From the NCBI GenBank assembly GCA_029706075.1, contig JAINUG010000321.1:575657-639656 (forward strand): DNA of 64,000 bases, written 5' to 3'. Under the pieces are notes generated by a model that saw nothing but the letters and a program-made list of their open reading frames with translations, did not search any database and was not told the origin of the DNA. Below, piece by piece: positions 12,481-22,757 of this stretch (its first letter is position 1; every line of letters starts with the position of its first letter). Source of the DNA: Aldrovandia affinis. Lineage: Eukaryota; Chordata; Actinopteri; Notacanthiformes; Halosauridae. The position numbers were made by a program, and so were the translations under genes.

Positions 12481-13370
12481 GGGCCTGTCGCACTGCGCAG
12501 CGAGCCCATGGGTATTGAAGACTGTCACGATGGGCTATGTCATGCAGTTCACATACCCGCCCCCTCATTTCACGGGGATTGTGGGATCTGTAGTCCAAAC
12601 AGATCTGATCCCGGTGTTACCTAAATCAGTTCCCTCCTTCAAAAAGGTGCGATAGAAATAGTGCCACAGGAAAAAGCAGCTCAACGGGTTTTACAGCCCC
12701 TATTTCCTGTTGTTGAAAAAAGGAGGTTATTGTCCAGTCTTGGATCTGTGGAAGACTTTAATGAAGATTACATTTTGAACGTTAACTCCTAAACAACTTG
12801 CCCGGTGATTGGTTTGTCACACTGGATCTACCAGGCGCATATTTCCACATATTTGGCACATAGCTAATGGCAAATTTCTACACTTTGCATTCCAAGGCAA
12901 AGTTTTTTAAATCTCTTGTTATTCCATTTGGTTCGAGACTAGCCTCAAGGGTGTTAACCAAATGGATGGAAGCCGCACTACCCCCTCTGAAACAGCAGGG
13001 GGCATGAGTTTACAATTACCTGGATGATTGACTGATTTTCTGTGAGTCCAGGGAGACAGCCTCTCAGAATGCCACACTCCTGTTGTGGTCAACGCAACAA
13101 AGAGTGTACTGGTCCCAAGTCAGTGTTCCCCATTTCTAGGTATGGAGCTGAACTCATCCACAATGATCACCCGTCTCTCTAACTAGAGCACAGGCCATCA
13201 GGTCCTGCATCAATCTTCTCAGACCCTGGTGAGCAGGTGACATCACTCCTCTTTTGGGATTGATGGCAGCCACTTCAGTGGCGCTGCCAATGGGGTTATT
13301 GCGCATGAGGCCTTTCCAAATATAGTATGCCTCCAACAAAGTCCATCCTGTCAGAGACACACACAGCCAG
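12481..13370 (+). pseudogene. DIRS reverse transcriptase, broken
   Basis: Motifs appear in family order over several frames: SPWVLKTVTMGYVMQF (12507-12555 region), EIVPQEKAAQR followed by a degraded 'FLVPKKDGG' region, WFVTLDLPGAYFHIF, then TKWMEAALPPL, and the polymerase active site YLDD at 13017-13028. A TGA follows YLDD directly at 13029-13031, where the family usually has Trp. Frameshifts occur near 12655 and 12900. The two active-site aspartates are still encoded, but the protein cannot be made. The intact enzyme would copy element RNA into DNA. Confidence 0.85.
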
Positions 13371-13474
13371 TTGATGATGTCCTCACAGTGCAGAAAAGCA
13401 TTGTCCCCTTGGAGAAGCACCCAGTTTTTCCACGGCGGGACTCCGCTGGGGAGTGTGTCACACTAAATTGCCGC

Positions 13475-13555
13475 TATGACAGACGCATCCACCAGGGGGT
13501 GGGGAGCGATCTGCAACAGTGCGACGGTGGAGCTTACCAACTGGCCTGGCTTGTA
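13475..13555 (+). pseudogene. DIRS RNase H start (remnant)
   Basis: The frame from 13475 reads MTDASTRGWGAIC and ends at TAG in 13553-13555. TDAS-x3-GWGA is the first-aspartate motif of DIRS-type RNase H. It lies downstream of the reverse transcriptase as expected and shows that the element once extended further right. Confidence 0.75.
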
Positions 13556-13556
13556 G

Positions 13557-14401
13557 CGATCTGTACTTTTTGCAAGGTCCTTTGTTTGTTGATATCGCAT
13601 AAGACTTTGTTGATATCACTCCAGTTTCAGTTCCCACAAATAAACAAATGTGTCCTTGCTCTTAAGGTTCCATAAGTCTGCCATTGGTTAAAAAGAAATA
13701 TCTTGCAGACTCGAACATGAAATCAATTAAACGGATAAGCCGGAGGAGTCGGGATGAAATCGATGTCTGCTAAACAACGCGGCCTCTTTCATTACTTGAT
13801 TTAAACAACGGTGCTTCATTGTAGCTTCGTCGTTCCTTCTTAATCGCTGAAGCATTGCATGTGATGAATAAACAGTGGGGTTGATACGGCTTATAAGCTA
13901 TTGTATAAGTGCGGCAGAAAGTAACAGATGGCTCACTGACACGTCCGCTACTCTCGATGATGATTGAACCTGTCTTCTGACTCGGTAAGCCCTCGCAGAA
14001 TGCTTTTTCATGCATTCATATATTTATCATGTGACTTTATCCCGTATGGCATATGGATTATTTACCTGTCTCTGTGAGGTTATCAGTGTGGGACATGTGG
14101 TTCTATTGCAGATGGAGTGCTCTTGTGTGGTCTCCGCCACTCAGGAATACTGATTTGACAGCAGACCAAGAGAGCAGATGCAAAAAATTCTGACACACAT
14201 TTTATGTGGTACCACGGCAATACGACGAATGAAATGAGAAACGAATGAAAAAATACAGCTTGTATGGCAAACCTGGAGCTTTGAACAGAGGTGTTCTCGT
14301 CTCAGCAGATCACTTCAAAGAACTTCAAATTGGTGCACTTTTGTGTCCTCTCAAACACTTAACACAAAAAACATGAGAAACCTTTGACTTGTGTGTGTAT
14401 G
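13557..14401. other. Unassigned intergenic DNA
   Basis: No domain or repeat was recognised. This may include decayed DIRS 3' sequence, but no recombinase motif was seen. Confidence 0.45.
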
Positions 14402-14627
14402 TACAGGTAACTGCCAAAGTAAAGGAAATACCAACATAAAGTGTCTTAGTAGGGCATTGGGCCACCGTGAGTCACCGGAATAGCTTCGACGCACCTTGGC
14501 ATAGGTTGAAGTGTCTGGAACGTCTGTAGTGTCATAGAAGCGTCTGGAGCTCTGTTGAAGAGACGCAACATCCTTCTTCCATGAACATTTCCATCATTTG
14601 GCGTCTTGTTGATGTTGATGAAAATGT
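14402..14627 (-). mobile_element. Tc1-like transposon, transposase 3' end with terminal repeat
   Basis: ACAGGTAACTGCCAAAGTAA is the same terminal repeat that closes the element at 63430-63958 (reverse complement GGGTAACTGCCAAAATAAAG). The following sequence (GTGTCTGGAACG, ATCCTTCTTCCATGAA, CATTTGGCGTCTTGTTGATG) matches that element's transposase 3' region on the opposite strand. Only about 225 bp remain, so this is a dead end-fragment. Confidence 0.8.
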
Positions 14628-14934
14628 TGGTATTTATTGCCGTTTATGTTTACCTTGCCTTCTAAGGGACCTAAACCATGCGAGGGAAATGTACCCCACG
14701 CCAGAAGAAAGCCGCCAGTATCCCTCGTTTACTCCAATATTTCCTTTATTTTGTCAGTTGCCTGTATATACTACGTATTTACATGAACGATGTATGTCCA
14801 TAAGGTCCATGTGCTTCCCCTCTTGGGCCTTTGGCTCATGACCAGGATTCAGCATCAGTGTATGGATTCTTTCTTGGGATCGTCTCCCTGGGTAACGTCC
14901 ACACGTTTATGATTCATCAAGCATCCCTGTCTTT

Positions 14935-15322
14935 GGGGGCTGCTGGGTGGCTCATCCTGTGGATGAACCCCACGGTCTGGTATCGAATCGAGACCATTCC
15001 AGTGCCAACTGTGGACAGCAGCCCTGCGGGGCGATGCATAATTGGCAGTGGCATCACCCAGGGAGGGAGGGATTTCAATTGGCCGGGCTGTCTGTGTCTC
15101 GTCGCACACCGGCGAACCCCACTGATCAATCACGTGCCCACGGTCTACTGGTACAAAGCTGCATATTATGTGTCTTCCTCCGACTCATGTCTGTGCATGT
15201 CTGCACATGTTTTTGGGGGTGTGAGCACATGCTTGTTTACGCTTTCCAGAATGGACAGCGGAGGTTGCGGTGAGCTTGGCATCCTAAATTGGGAGGAAAA
15301 GAGGGGAAAGCATAAAAGATAA
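14935..15322 (+). mobile_element. tRNA-derived SINE, copy 1 of family with AAATTGGGAG tail
   Basis: The head has tRNA-like promoter character (GGGTGGCTCATCC ... GGTATCGAATCGAGACC as an A/B box pair). The body contains AATTGGCAGTGGCATCACCC and a GGGAGGGAGGG stretch, and the tail is CCTAAATTGGGAGGAAAAGA ending A-rich. The same body and tail occur on the minus strand at 50660-51045 and 60108-60445. Two reading frames above 100 codons across it are artefacts. Confidence 0.75.
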
Positions 15323-16162
15323 AAACAGGATCCCTCTCATAATCATTCTCATCAGGGCGGCAACATCCTCCGACGCATTGTTAATCCCCCCTTCCTGAGG
15401 GATGGTGAACTTTGTCATAAATGATTAGGCTGAGCGAGGCGGGCACGGTGGCCGGCCAGCTCTCTCTGACTCACAGTGATGCTCCCGTCCTGACACACAG
15501 CTGAAATGAATGCCCTCCTGTTGAGGCCACACCTTTCCCATGCAACTGAATAAAAGAGAACTTGCTTTAATCTGTAGGGCTGTCCCAAATGTCAATCTTT
15601 TACCCTCCTGTGGCCTGCTGTTCATTGTCAACAAAGATTCAATGCTTTGTTGCGTAATAACCATGATATTTTGTTAGTATAATTTATTAGCTATCAGCAC
15701 TATTTGCCATTTCAAATGTCAGAACCATTTAGCAAAAATGATACAGTACTTAAGGCTTAGGATAGTGGCAACCAGTAAGCTGGAAATAGAGGACGCAGGA
15801 ATCGTACACCCTATCATTGCTCTTATCCTGTTTTCTTTATTTGAAATCCATTAGCTGAAGAAGTCATACCAATAGATATTGCGAATGTTATTTTGTAGTT
15901 TCATCTTGACAAATTTTGCAGAATTTGCCCATATCTTTTGTCTGCGTCTATATACAGGTTATGTTGATAGCATAATGGTCTGTTCATATGATTGTGACAC
16001 TGGGAGAAGTGGAGGGAGGAGTGGAGAGGGCTGCGCCGCCCTTTTGGCTGCTGTCAGGTCTTCCCGTTCCCTCCGTTACGACCTGTAAAGCCCCTCGGTC
16101 TGCAATAGCCCGGGGACAACCAAAAAGGACGCGACGGCAAATACCACCAGTCAGACGGATAT
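15323..16162. other. Unassigned intergenic DNA
   Basis: Nothing recognised. 16000-16040 is GGAG-rich. Confidence 0.5.
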
Positions 16163-16265
16163 AAACATACACAAGATATTAAAAAATATATAAAAAAATA
16201 AAAAATAAAAAAAAAAAAATATATATATATATAAAAAAAAAAAAAAAAAAAAACATACACAAGAT
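16163..16265. repeat. A/T-only tract between 15 bp direct repeats
   Basis: AAACATACACAAGAT occurs at 16163-16177 and again at 16251-16265. The 73 bp between are almost only A with some T (AAAAATAAAA..., ATATATATAT, A21). This is what an inserted poly(A)-type tail with a target duplication looks like, although slippage plus duplication is an alternative. Confidence 0.85.
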
Positions 16266-16780
16266 TTATTTTGACAAAAACTTCATAAAAAGACATACTT
16301 ACGCATAACAGGAGCCTCATCTCAAAAAGACCATTCTACCCTGACTGCCGAGGTAAAACAAAATGGGTGAATTAGTCAAAACGAAAGAAAGCTTGGTCCA
16401 ACGGCATAAAACAAAAGGCTGCTCTAAAAACTGGCAATCGCAAAAGAACGTCGTCATACGCACAGCTCTCAAAAACCTTGTCACAAAAAAAAAGCTTTCA
16501 AGACGGCGTCTCTCTCCTCTCTTTCTAAAGTGCACTCCAAGCTGGGGGCGTGGCCAGTTGGGGGCGTAGACAGGCCAACTTGTCAACAACTCCAGCTGCA
16601 GTAAGTTATCACGTGCTCACAGCATGGCTCCAATCAAGGGAAGGTCCCTCTCGAACTTTGCCCGACCGTAACACCTCCCAAAGCCTGGGGAGTACTATAG
16701 GACCTTGGACAGCAGCGGCCTCACCTACAGGCAGGCTCACCTGAGGCTAATGAGCAATCAACTCAGCTGTGAGCCATTGC
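16266..16780. other. Unassigned; GGGGGCGTGG doublet
   Basis: GGGGGCGTGGCCAGTT is followed at once by GGGGGCGTAGACAGG (16543-16572). Otherwise nothing was recognised. It may be the 5' part of the LTR-like unit that follows. Confidence 0.4.
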
Positions 16781-17040
16781 CTTCGTTAGGCCATTATAAA
16801 AGCACAGCCTGCCATGCCTGAGGAAGAGTTTTTCGGGACATGGAGGAAGAGGTGCTGTCTTTTCGTTGATTCCCTCGAGTATACTTTTTGGTTTAACTTT
16901 GTTTTGTATTTTGTATCATTTTTGTTTTGAAATCATATAAAAGTAAATTGGCTGCTGGCCAACTGAAACACTGCTTTTTGGTTTGTTTCTTCGATCCACT
17001 CACCAGCTGGCATGGTGGCCACCCCTGTCACCCTGTGCAG
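16781..17040 (+). mobile_element. Possible LTR-like promoter unit
   Basis: CCATTATAAAAGCACAGCC (TATA-like, near 16791) is followed by T-rich DNA and CACCCCTGTCACC near 17020, an arrangement seen in fish retroelement LTRs. No partner copy, inverted TG...CA ends or internal genes were found, so a chance promoter-like patch is equally possible. Confidence 0.25.
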
Positions 17041-19309
17041 TTTAAATGCACAGGAAAAAGCATATATTTCATATACTCAGCCAGAGACCCCTGTCTGACA
17101 CTCGCATCCACTGCTGTTTGCAGGTCAGTAATACGGTTTTACACAGGTGACATTTCCACTGAACCGGCCTGCTATTGTAACCTTCCAAAAAGCCTGTCCT
17201 TCCTGCATGTCTGTAGGAGAAACAGGTGACATAGATCCCCCATACAGAGTGGTGCGCAGGAAGCCTTCTGAAAACACACAGTTTATTTTTAGTAGTTATT
17301 TTTGTGAATATTGTGTAACAGCTGGTCAACGCCTGCTTTATTTATTCACCCCAATTGTTGCTATTTGTGTCAATGGCTGGACAAGAGCAGACCCCTTAAT
17401 GTCCACACAAGGCTAAAGATATTTAAATTAAGCTAAGATTAAGTATTTAATTTGGGGTAGGTTTAAAGGGCTGGTGTAGTGATGGGGCTGGGTTTGCAGT
17501 TCTAAGTACTATCAGGAACATAATTGAACGCCATTGCTGTATATTGTTGAAAGTTCTTTTTTTCAAAATTGTAATCTCCTTTGTTTTCTCTCTTCGCAAG
17601 CGCATTAGCAATGTCCCAAGGTGTATTCCTGTATTTGAATAGATATTTGTCTTTCTCCCCTTTGCATGAGAAACGTGAAACGTGAAAATCACTATGTTCC
17701 GAGCAGAAGGGATGTGGGACAGAGCGCGGAGAGAAAGCCTGATTAGGAAAAAGGGAACCTGGGGCCTCGTTCGCCTGTTTCAACTCCCTTAGAAAGGACT
17801 TTAGACCGTTCAGCTGGACTGGCTGCTGGAAAATGAGATCAAATGAAGCATCAGGAGCAGATTGTTCCCGGGCTCCCTCTCGCCGTTCCCTGATCCTGTG
17901 CCATTTGCTTCAAACCAGGGAGAGGTTACCATGCAAGACCTTCTCAGAGGGGAAATGCTTCCACCCCTGTGAAGAAACCTCAGCGATGGAAGACCCTCAC
18001 TGAACACATGCCTGCTTTAAAAAAGTCTTTACCATTTAATTTGCTCTCTTGCATTCTGAGAGGTGAATGTGCGCAAGATATGTTTTGTGCGTTGTCTGTG
18101 ATTGTCTCGGATTATCGAAATCTATTTTTTTGTCATTCGATTGTAACTGGAACTGCGCTGGAACTATTCGTAAATCCATATTACACTCGCATCTACGCTT
18201 GAATGATATTCGTAGAAGAAAGAAGCCAGGAAAGAATGAATCAACAAGCCCTGCGTAGCTGTGTAACACAGAGGTATTCACGCCTGGTCTCTGAGTCCAG
18301 TCCCTCTGCCGTCCTCGTCCTCATTCGCAGCAGCGGAATATTGGGCGTGTTCGCAAATCCGATCTCAATTGTTCCTCTCTCCCCGTTTCCCATCGGGGGT
18401 TGTCCTTACATCTCAGAATATTCAGCGTTCAAGATTCCGCTCTCACGGGCCTGATTAAGAAGAACATGAGGCCAGGTGAAACTCTGACCTCCTTTGGTGG
18501 GTGATGCACCTTTTGACATCCCCATAGATGTGCTACAGAGTTGATCAGTGAACCGGAGTATGTCACGCGTAAGCGACCTGTTCTTCGATTGTTCCCTGCG
18601 CTGTTAAGCATGAAACTATCATTCCAGGTATTTCACTCATTTAGGCCGTTTTAAAAATGTGGCTTTCTACCCCATTGTGTTTCTCCTTCCTCCACTTGCT
18701 CTGTGGCGTAATTAAAGGTGAAATTTACTGGGCAGGAGTGCGGGCATATTAGTTTTGTTTGGTTCACGGATGGAATCCATCTAGCTTTCTGACAGCTTTA
18801 AGTAGTCCATCCAATCCCTTTTCAATTACCTATTGTTTTTAAGTGTACAGTTCAACATACCTGCGCTCTTGTATGAGCCGTTTCCAGGATTACTTCTTTT
18901 CCGAATCTCCCACTTTCATCTGCTCTCTCACATGCGACAAAACCAGTATGAGAGAAGAACCGCAGGACGCAGGGAATAGAGTTGTCAGTCTGCGGACCAC
19001 ATTTGTATTATCTCCCCCACAGGGAGTGAGGGAGAGACAGAGAGAGAACCGGCACTATACAAAAATGAACAAAACACTTTGCCCATCCCCTCACGGGCTT
19101 CAGCTAAAAACAATAAATCAAAATAACAAACTAAATAGTGTACTATAGTGTAATAGTTTGGGCAAAACACTAAACATCCACTACACAATTCAGCTCATGC
19201 GACTGTGTGCCATAGCTGCCCTGCCAGTAGGCGGTGGCCGTTAATCGCCCAGATCTTCCTGCCCTGAAGCCTTCAACACCCCTCCACCAGGGCCCATTCA
19301 GCTAGGTGG
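17041..19309. other. Unassigned intergenic DNA
   Basis: No element or gene recognised. The reading frames (up to about 100 codons) have no domains. Possibly single-copy sequence. Confidence 0.5.
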
Positions 19310-19605
19310 ACACCCCGCCCCCCCCTCTCGGGAGAGAAAATCCACACAAACGTTCGTGGCCCCAAAAAACGAAACTGTTGCAAAACCAGATACCAATGGG
19401 TGATCCTTGAGATGGTGTCTTTCATTTGGTGGAGCCACTGGAGGGGTGCATGGTTGGAGTAAAGGGTAAAGGGTTTTCCCAGGAGGTAATACTGGAGGGT
19501 GTGAGAGACCCACTTGATCGCTAAGCACTCTTTTTCAATCGTGCTCTAGCGGGCCTCTCTCGGAGAGAGCTTCCAGCTTATGTAAAGGACTGATTGCTCC
19601 TCCCC
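19310..19605 (-). pseudogene. Ty3/gypsy RNase H fragment (element 1)
   Basis: On the minus strand one frame reads VLYISWKLSPREAR, a stop (TAG in place of a usual Tyr codon), then STIEKECLAIKW, YYLLGKPFTLYSNHAPLQWL and HQMKDTISRITHWYLVLQ. This is the C-terminal half of a gypsy RNase H, with the usual TDHAPL changed to SNHAPL. The first catalytic region is missing. The domain may lie at the 3' end of pol, because no integrase follows it. It differs clearly from the neighbouring gypsy element 2, so two lineages inserted side by side. Confidence 0.85.
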
Positions 19606-19656
19606 CCTTCCCCCCTGGGAGCACCGCTCCAAATCCCCTACCGAAGGAAAAACTTG

Positions 19657-19937
19657 GAACAACCTGTCTGTAAATGCATCCTACTAGCTAGCTAAATTTA
19701 GATGTTTTCTTTACGTTTTCGATAACTGATTTTTATCTGCACTTTTATCAATATTTGCAATTGGCATCAGAGATAAAACAAACTAAACAGCTAGCTATTT
19801 TGATTAGCTTGTTAAATAGATAGGCTGACTCTCTAGCTGTGGCAGCTACAGGAAAAAAATTGTTTATCCTTTTGGCTAACATTACAACCTGTCTGCCACT
19901 GCATCCTACTACCTAGCTACACTTAGGCGTCTGTTTA
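19657..19937. repeat. Pair of 50 bp direct repeats
   Basis: AACCTGTCTGTAAATGCATC-CTACTAGCTAGCT (from about 19660) recurs as AACCTGTCTGCCACTGCATC-CTACTACCTAGCT (from about 19887). The copies are separated by about 180 bp of AT-rich sequence rich in TAGCTAG. Their origin is unknown, and they lie just outside the gypsy LTR. Confidence 0.7.
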
Positions 19938-19946
19938 TATATGATA

Positions 19947-20159
19947 TGTTGTTGTAACTAGTAACTGGAATCAGACTCTCGAGACGTGGGTATAAGTTTA
20001 CTTGTTTACTTCAGAGCGGGATACAAGAACAGCCTTCACCTTCAAGTACGTTTACTTCCTTTCTTTCTTCCTTATCATGAGTTAAGGTCAATCACCGGTA
20101 GAATGACCTTTTAGCGCCCTCTTCTGGCGTCTCCAGAACGGCATTCTTACATTACTACA
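19947..20159 (-). mobile_element. 3' LTR of gypsy element 2
   Basis: On the minus strand the unit starts TGTAGTAATGTAAGAATGCC directly after a purine tract (TGGCAGGAGGGA, plus 20160-20171) and ends TAGTTACAACA, giving TG...CA ends. The length of about 213 bp is short for a gypsy LTR. It follows the end of pol by about 250 bp, as a 3' LTR should. No 5' LTR is present. A CTCF-like motif lies inside (20113-20127). Confidence 0.75.
20113..20127 (-). promoter_or_regulatory. CTCF-like motif inside the gypsy LTR
   Basis: AGCGCCCTCTTCTGG fits the reverse-complement CTCF core RGYGCCMYCTRSTGG at 14 of 15 positions by eye. Transposon-borne CTCF sites are known in vertebrates. Occupancy cannot be judged from sequence. 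Confidence 0.35.
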
Positions 20160-20409
20160 TCCCTCCTGCCATTTCAGCACAAATGATTTAAAACAATGCC
20201 CTTAGAGGGTGGAATATAACTCAATACCCTTATCCTGCTATAATATTATCATCATGTTCAACATTACCATCCTATATTCAACATTACTTTCAATGTCAAG
20301 TCAACAACACAACATATCATTACATTCCTTTAACTGAAATGTTAAGCTACAACACAAAATCTTTCAAGTGACTTGGTAGCTTAGCCACCCATCTTGAAGT
20401 GCGCACTGC

Positions 20410-21530
20410 CTGTGTAATGTTAGGATTGTCTTTGTAGTGCTGCTGTGCTCCACTCAGAGTCTCTGTTGGGAACAATGTTCTCCTGATTTGGCGCTGCTAC
20501 TGGTGGTTGTACCAGTGTGGGACAGGGGTGAGAGGAACCCGATGTGTCCTGCGTGATCTCCTCTGGAACCACTGTTGGTTTTTCTTTTTCTGGTTGTGGG
20601 AGTATCTGATCCACATGTCTGCGGACCACCCTTCCATCTCCCAGCATCACTCTGTAGGACACTGGTCCTGCCACAGTCTCTATGCCCCCTGGAATCCACT
20701 TTGGACCGTGGCCAAAGTTTTTGGTGAGAATAGTGTCTCCTTCTCTGAAATGACAACCACGAGCACACTTGTCATGGTTTTCTTTTTGTTTCTCCTATCT
20801 GTTTTCCATTTTTCTTTTTAGGTCTGGGTGCACCAGGTCGAGTGTGAAGCATAGTTTTCTACCTACCAACAGCTCTGCTGGTGAGAGTCCTGTTGTTGTT
20901 TGGGGTGTAATTCTGTAACTGAATAATAATAATAATACTCTGGACACTTTCGCTGCCACGCTACCCTCTGCACATTTCCTTCAAAGTTTGCACTGCTCTC
21001 TCAGCCAGTCCGTTAGAAGCAGCGTGATAATGAGCTGACGTTACGTGTCTGATGCCATCCCTGCTCATGAACTCTTTGAACTCTGTGCTCATGAAGCATG
21101 TGCCATTGTCTCACACCACCATTTCGAAGCTAATGCAAAGACAATCAATAGTGACTGTGGAGGTAGCAGAGCTTCCTGGGTACACGTCCATCCATTTTGA
21201 ATGTGCATCAATGACCACCGAGAACATGTTGCCCATAAATGGACCTGCGTAATCGATGTACGATCTCCGCCCCCGATTTGTCTGGCCACTCCCGTGGGCG
21301 TAGGGGCGCAACTGCTGGGCCCTTCCTGTGTTCCTGACATGTGCTGCATGTTCTGCTGCATGAGTTTCAATCTCCTCGCCCAGCTTCGGCCACCGCAGAT
21401 GACTCCTGGCGAGTGCCTTCATGCGTGAAACACCCGGATGACACCGGTGTAGCTGTGCCATTACCGCCAGTCGTCCGGGCTTTGGGGGTAATGACTCGTG
21501 CCCCCCCGTAGCCCGCATCCATCCCGCTCG
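20410..21530 (-). pseudogene. Gypsy integrase (element 2), broken
   Basis: Minus-strand order: LHRCHPGVSRMKALARSHLR (His pair of the zinc-binding domain). The Cys pair (CSTCQ) and APLRPREWP are readable only in a shifted frame. Then come YIDYAGPFMG with VVIDAHSKWMDVYP (first catalytic Asp), a stop, DNGTCF (second Asp) and [16 protein letters not shown] (catalytic Glu). After further stops the C-terminal KNFGHGPKW and AGPVSYRVMLGDGRVVRRHV (GPY/F motif) follow. All three D,D,E residues survive, but the frame is broken at least three times. The intact protein would join element DNA to host DNA. Confidence 0.9.
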
Positions 21531-21539
21531 CTCAGCTCT

Positions 21540-22436
21540 CTCACAGTATACGGTGCAAAGTCACTGCCTCGGTACGTATTCTCTCACTCCAGACAACGCT
21601 GCATCTTTGCCAGTCCGTGCTCTTACTTGTTCTGCTGTCACCAGTGCCGTGTCGCTGTCGCCTAGCATCAGCACTCGGTCCTGCGGAACATCCCCAGGTG
21701 TCTCCGGCAGTGGCAGCCGGCTCAGGGCATCAGCACTTCCGTGATACTTCCCCACTTTGTAGAGAATGGCGTATTCATGCGCCCTCAGCGTGACTGCCCA
21801 CCTCGCGATGCGTGGGGACACCATTTGTGGAGCGGCTTTCATCTCATTAAAGATGGCGGTTTCTCTGTGGCTCAGTTGGTAGAGCACGGCGTTGGCAACG
21901 CTTAGGTTGTGGGTTCAATCCCCACTGGGGCCACATATACTGAAAATGTATACATTCACTACTGTAAGTCGCTTTGGATTAAAGCGTCTGCTAAATGGCG
22001 TATATATGTATATATAAAGAGAGACGAGAGGGGTTTGTGATCAGTGCATATTGTGAAATTTCTCCCATATGTGTATTTATGAAAAACGCTGAACCCCCGA
22101 ACGTTACTGCTAGCCCCTCTTTGTCCAGCTGTGAACAGTTACGTTCTGCTGGGGGTCAGTGTCCCGGACATAAACCCGATGGGTTTTTCCTGTCCGTCGT
22201 GCCTCCGGTGCGACAGAACGGCACCGACGCCGCAGGGTGAGGCGTCGCGTGAGATAATTCGATCCTTCGCTCCGTCATAACGCACAAGCACGTCTGCCGA
22301 CTGCATGAGCCGTTTCGACGTGTGAAACGCAGCTTGCTGTTCTGGTGCCCACTGCCCCTCTGTCTCTTTTCTTAGCAGTGTGTGTAAGGGGGCCAAGAGT
22401 GCTGACAGATTTGGCAAAAATCTGTTATTATAGTTC
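21540..22436 (-). pseudogene. Gypsy RT thumb and RNase H (element 2), split by a SINE
   Basis: Right part (22436-22021, minus): LNYNNRFLPNLSALLAPLHT, a WAPEQQAAF motif, then ISRDASPCGVGAVLSH, where the usual 'CDASP' is RDASP, and QLDKEGLAV with FHKYTYGRNFTICTDHKPL in a shifted frame. After the SINE, the left part (21853-21561) continues NEMKAAPQMVSPRIARWAVT and YHGSADALSRLPLPETP. Joining the two sides across the SINE restores domain order, which shows that the SINE came later. Confidence 0.9.
21854..22015 (+). mobile_element. tRNA-derived SINE inserted in gypsy pol, with 5 bp target duplication
   Basis: The tRNA-like head contains a good A box (TGGCTCAGTTGG) and a B-box-like GGTTCAATCC. The tail holds a stem-loop CGCTTT-GGATT-AAAGCG (21970-21986) followed by TCTGCTAAATGGC. 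AAAGA flanks both ends (21849-21853 and 22016-22020). The tail type is the one shared by eel-type L2 LINEs and their SINEs. It is not a functional tRNA gene, because cloverleaf stems are degraded and it lies inside a retroelement with a LINE-like tail. Confidence 0.9.
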
Positions 22437-22757
22437 AGTACATTCAGAACATTAGGGTCTGTGGAATTTACAATCTGCACTTTTTAAATGTGTTACTGCT
22501 ATGATTGTATATGTATTGTTGTATGCTATTGACTTGTGTGTACTGTTATATGGTATAGTATATAATCAAAAATGTATGCATTGTAGCATAACCTTTTTTT
22601 TTTTTTAGGACACAGCCTTCTACCTTCTGGCAGGGGGACTACCAACGGAAATTAGCCTTTTGGCCATAATTGGGTGCATTTACTGTATATTTGTTTTCAC
22701 AAAATATTCATGAATGTACATTGTCCCTCTTGAGGAAATAAATAAAAACAAACAAGC
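22437..22757 (+). mobile_element. LINE-type 3' end inserted in gypsy reverse transcriptase
   Basis: Gypsy coding (minus) stops at 22758 after ...KAYLGLL and resumes at 22436 with LNYNNRFLPN, so the 320 bp between are an insertion. Its plus strand includes a T run (22592-22605), AACGGAAATTAGCCTTTTGG and TGTACATTGTCCCTCTTGAG and ends GAAATAAATAAAAACAAACA. This A-rich end with a short 5'-truncated body fits a LINE 3' untranslated region. The family was not named with confidence. Confidence 0.75.

Larger units (their letters stand above)
12270..13556 (+). mobile_element. Degenerate DIRS-type (tyrosine-recombinase) retrotransposon, central part
   Basis: Three consecutive pieces read as a DIRS1-like element in plus orientation: a Gln/Arg-rich gag-like end (to about 12480), a reverse transcriptase with stops and frameshifts (about 12481-13370) and an RNase H start (13475-13555). 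DIRS elements replicate through RNA and integrate with a tyrosine recombinase. Neither the recombinase nor the split inverted termini could be found, so both ends are missing or decayed. Insertion is old, judged by the many stops. Confidence 0.8.

Noticed and set aside
21863..21936. tRNA gene-like sequence with A and B boxes
   Set aside because: It is the head of a SINE with a LINE-type tail and target duplications. The cloverleaf is degraded.
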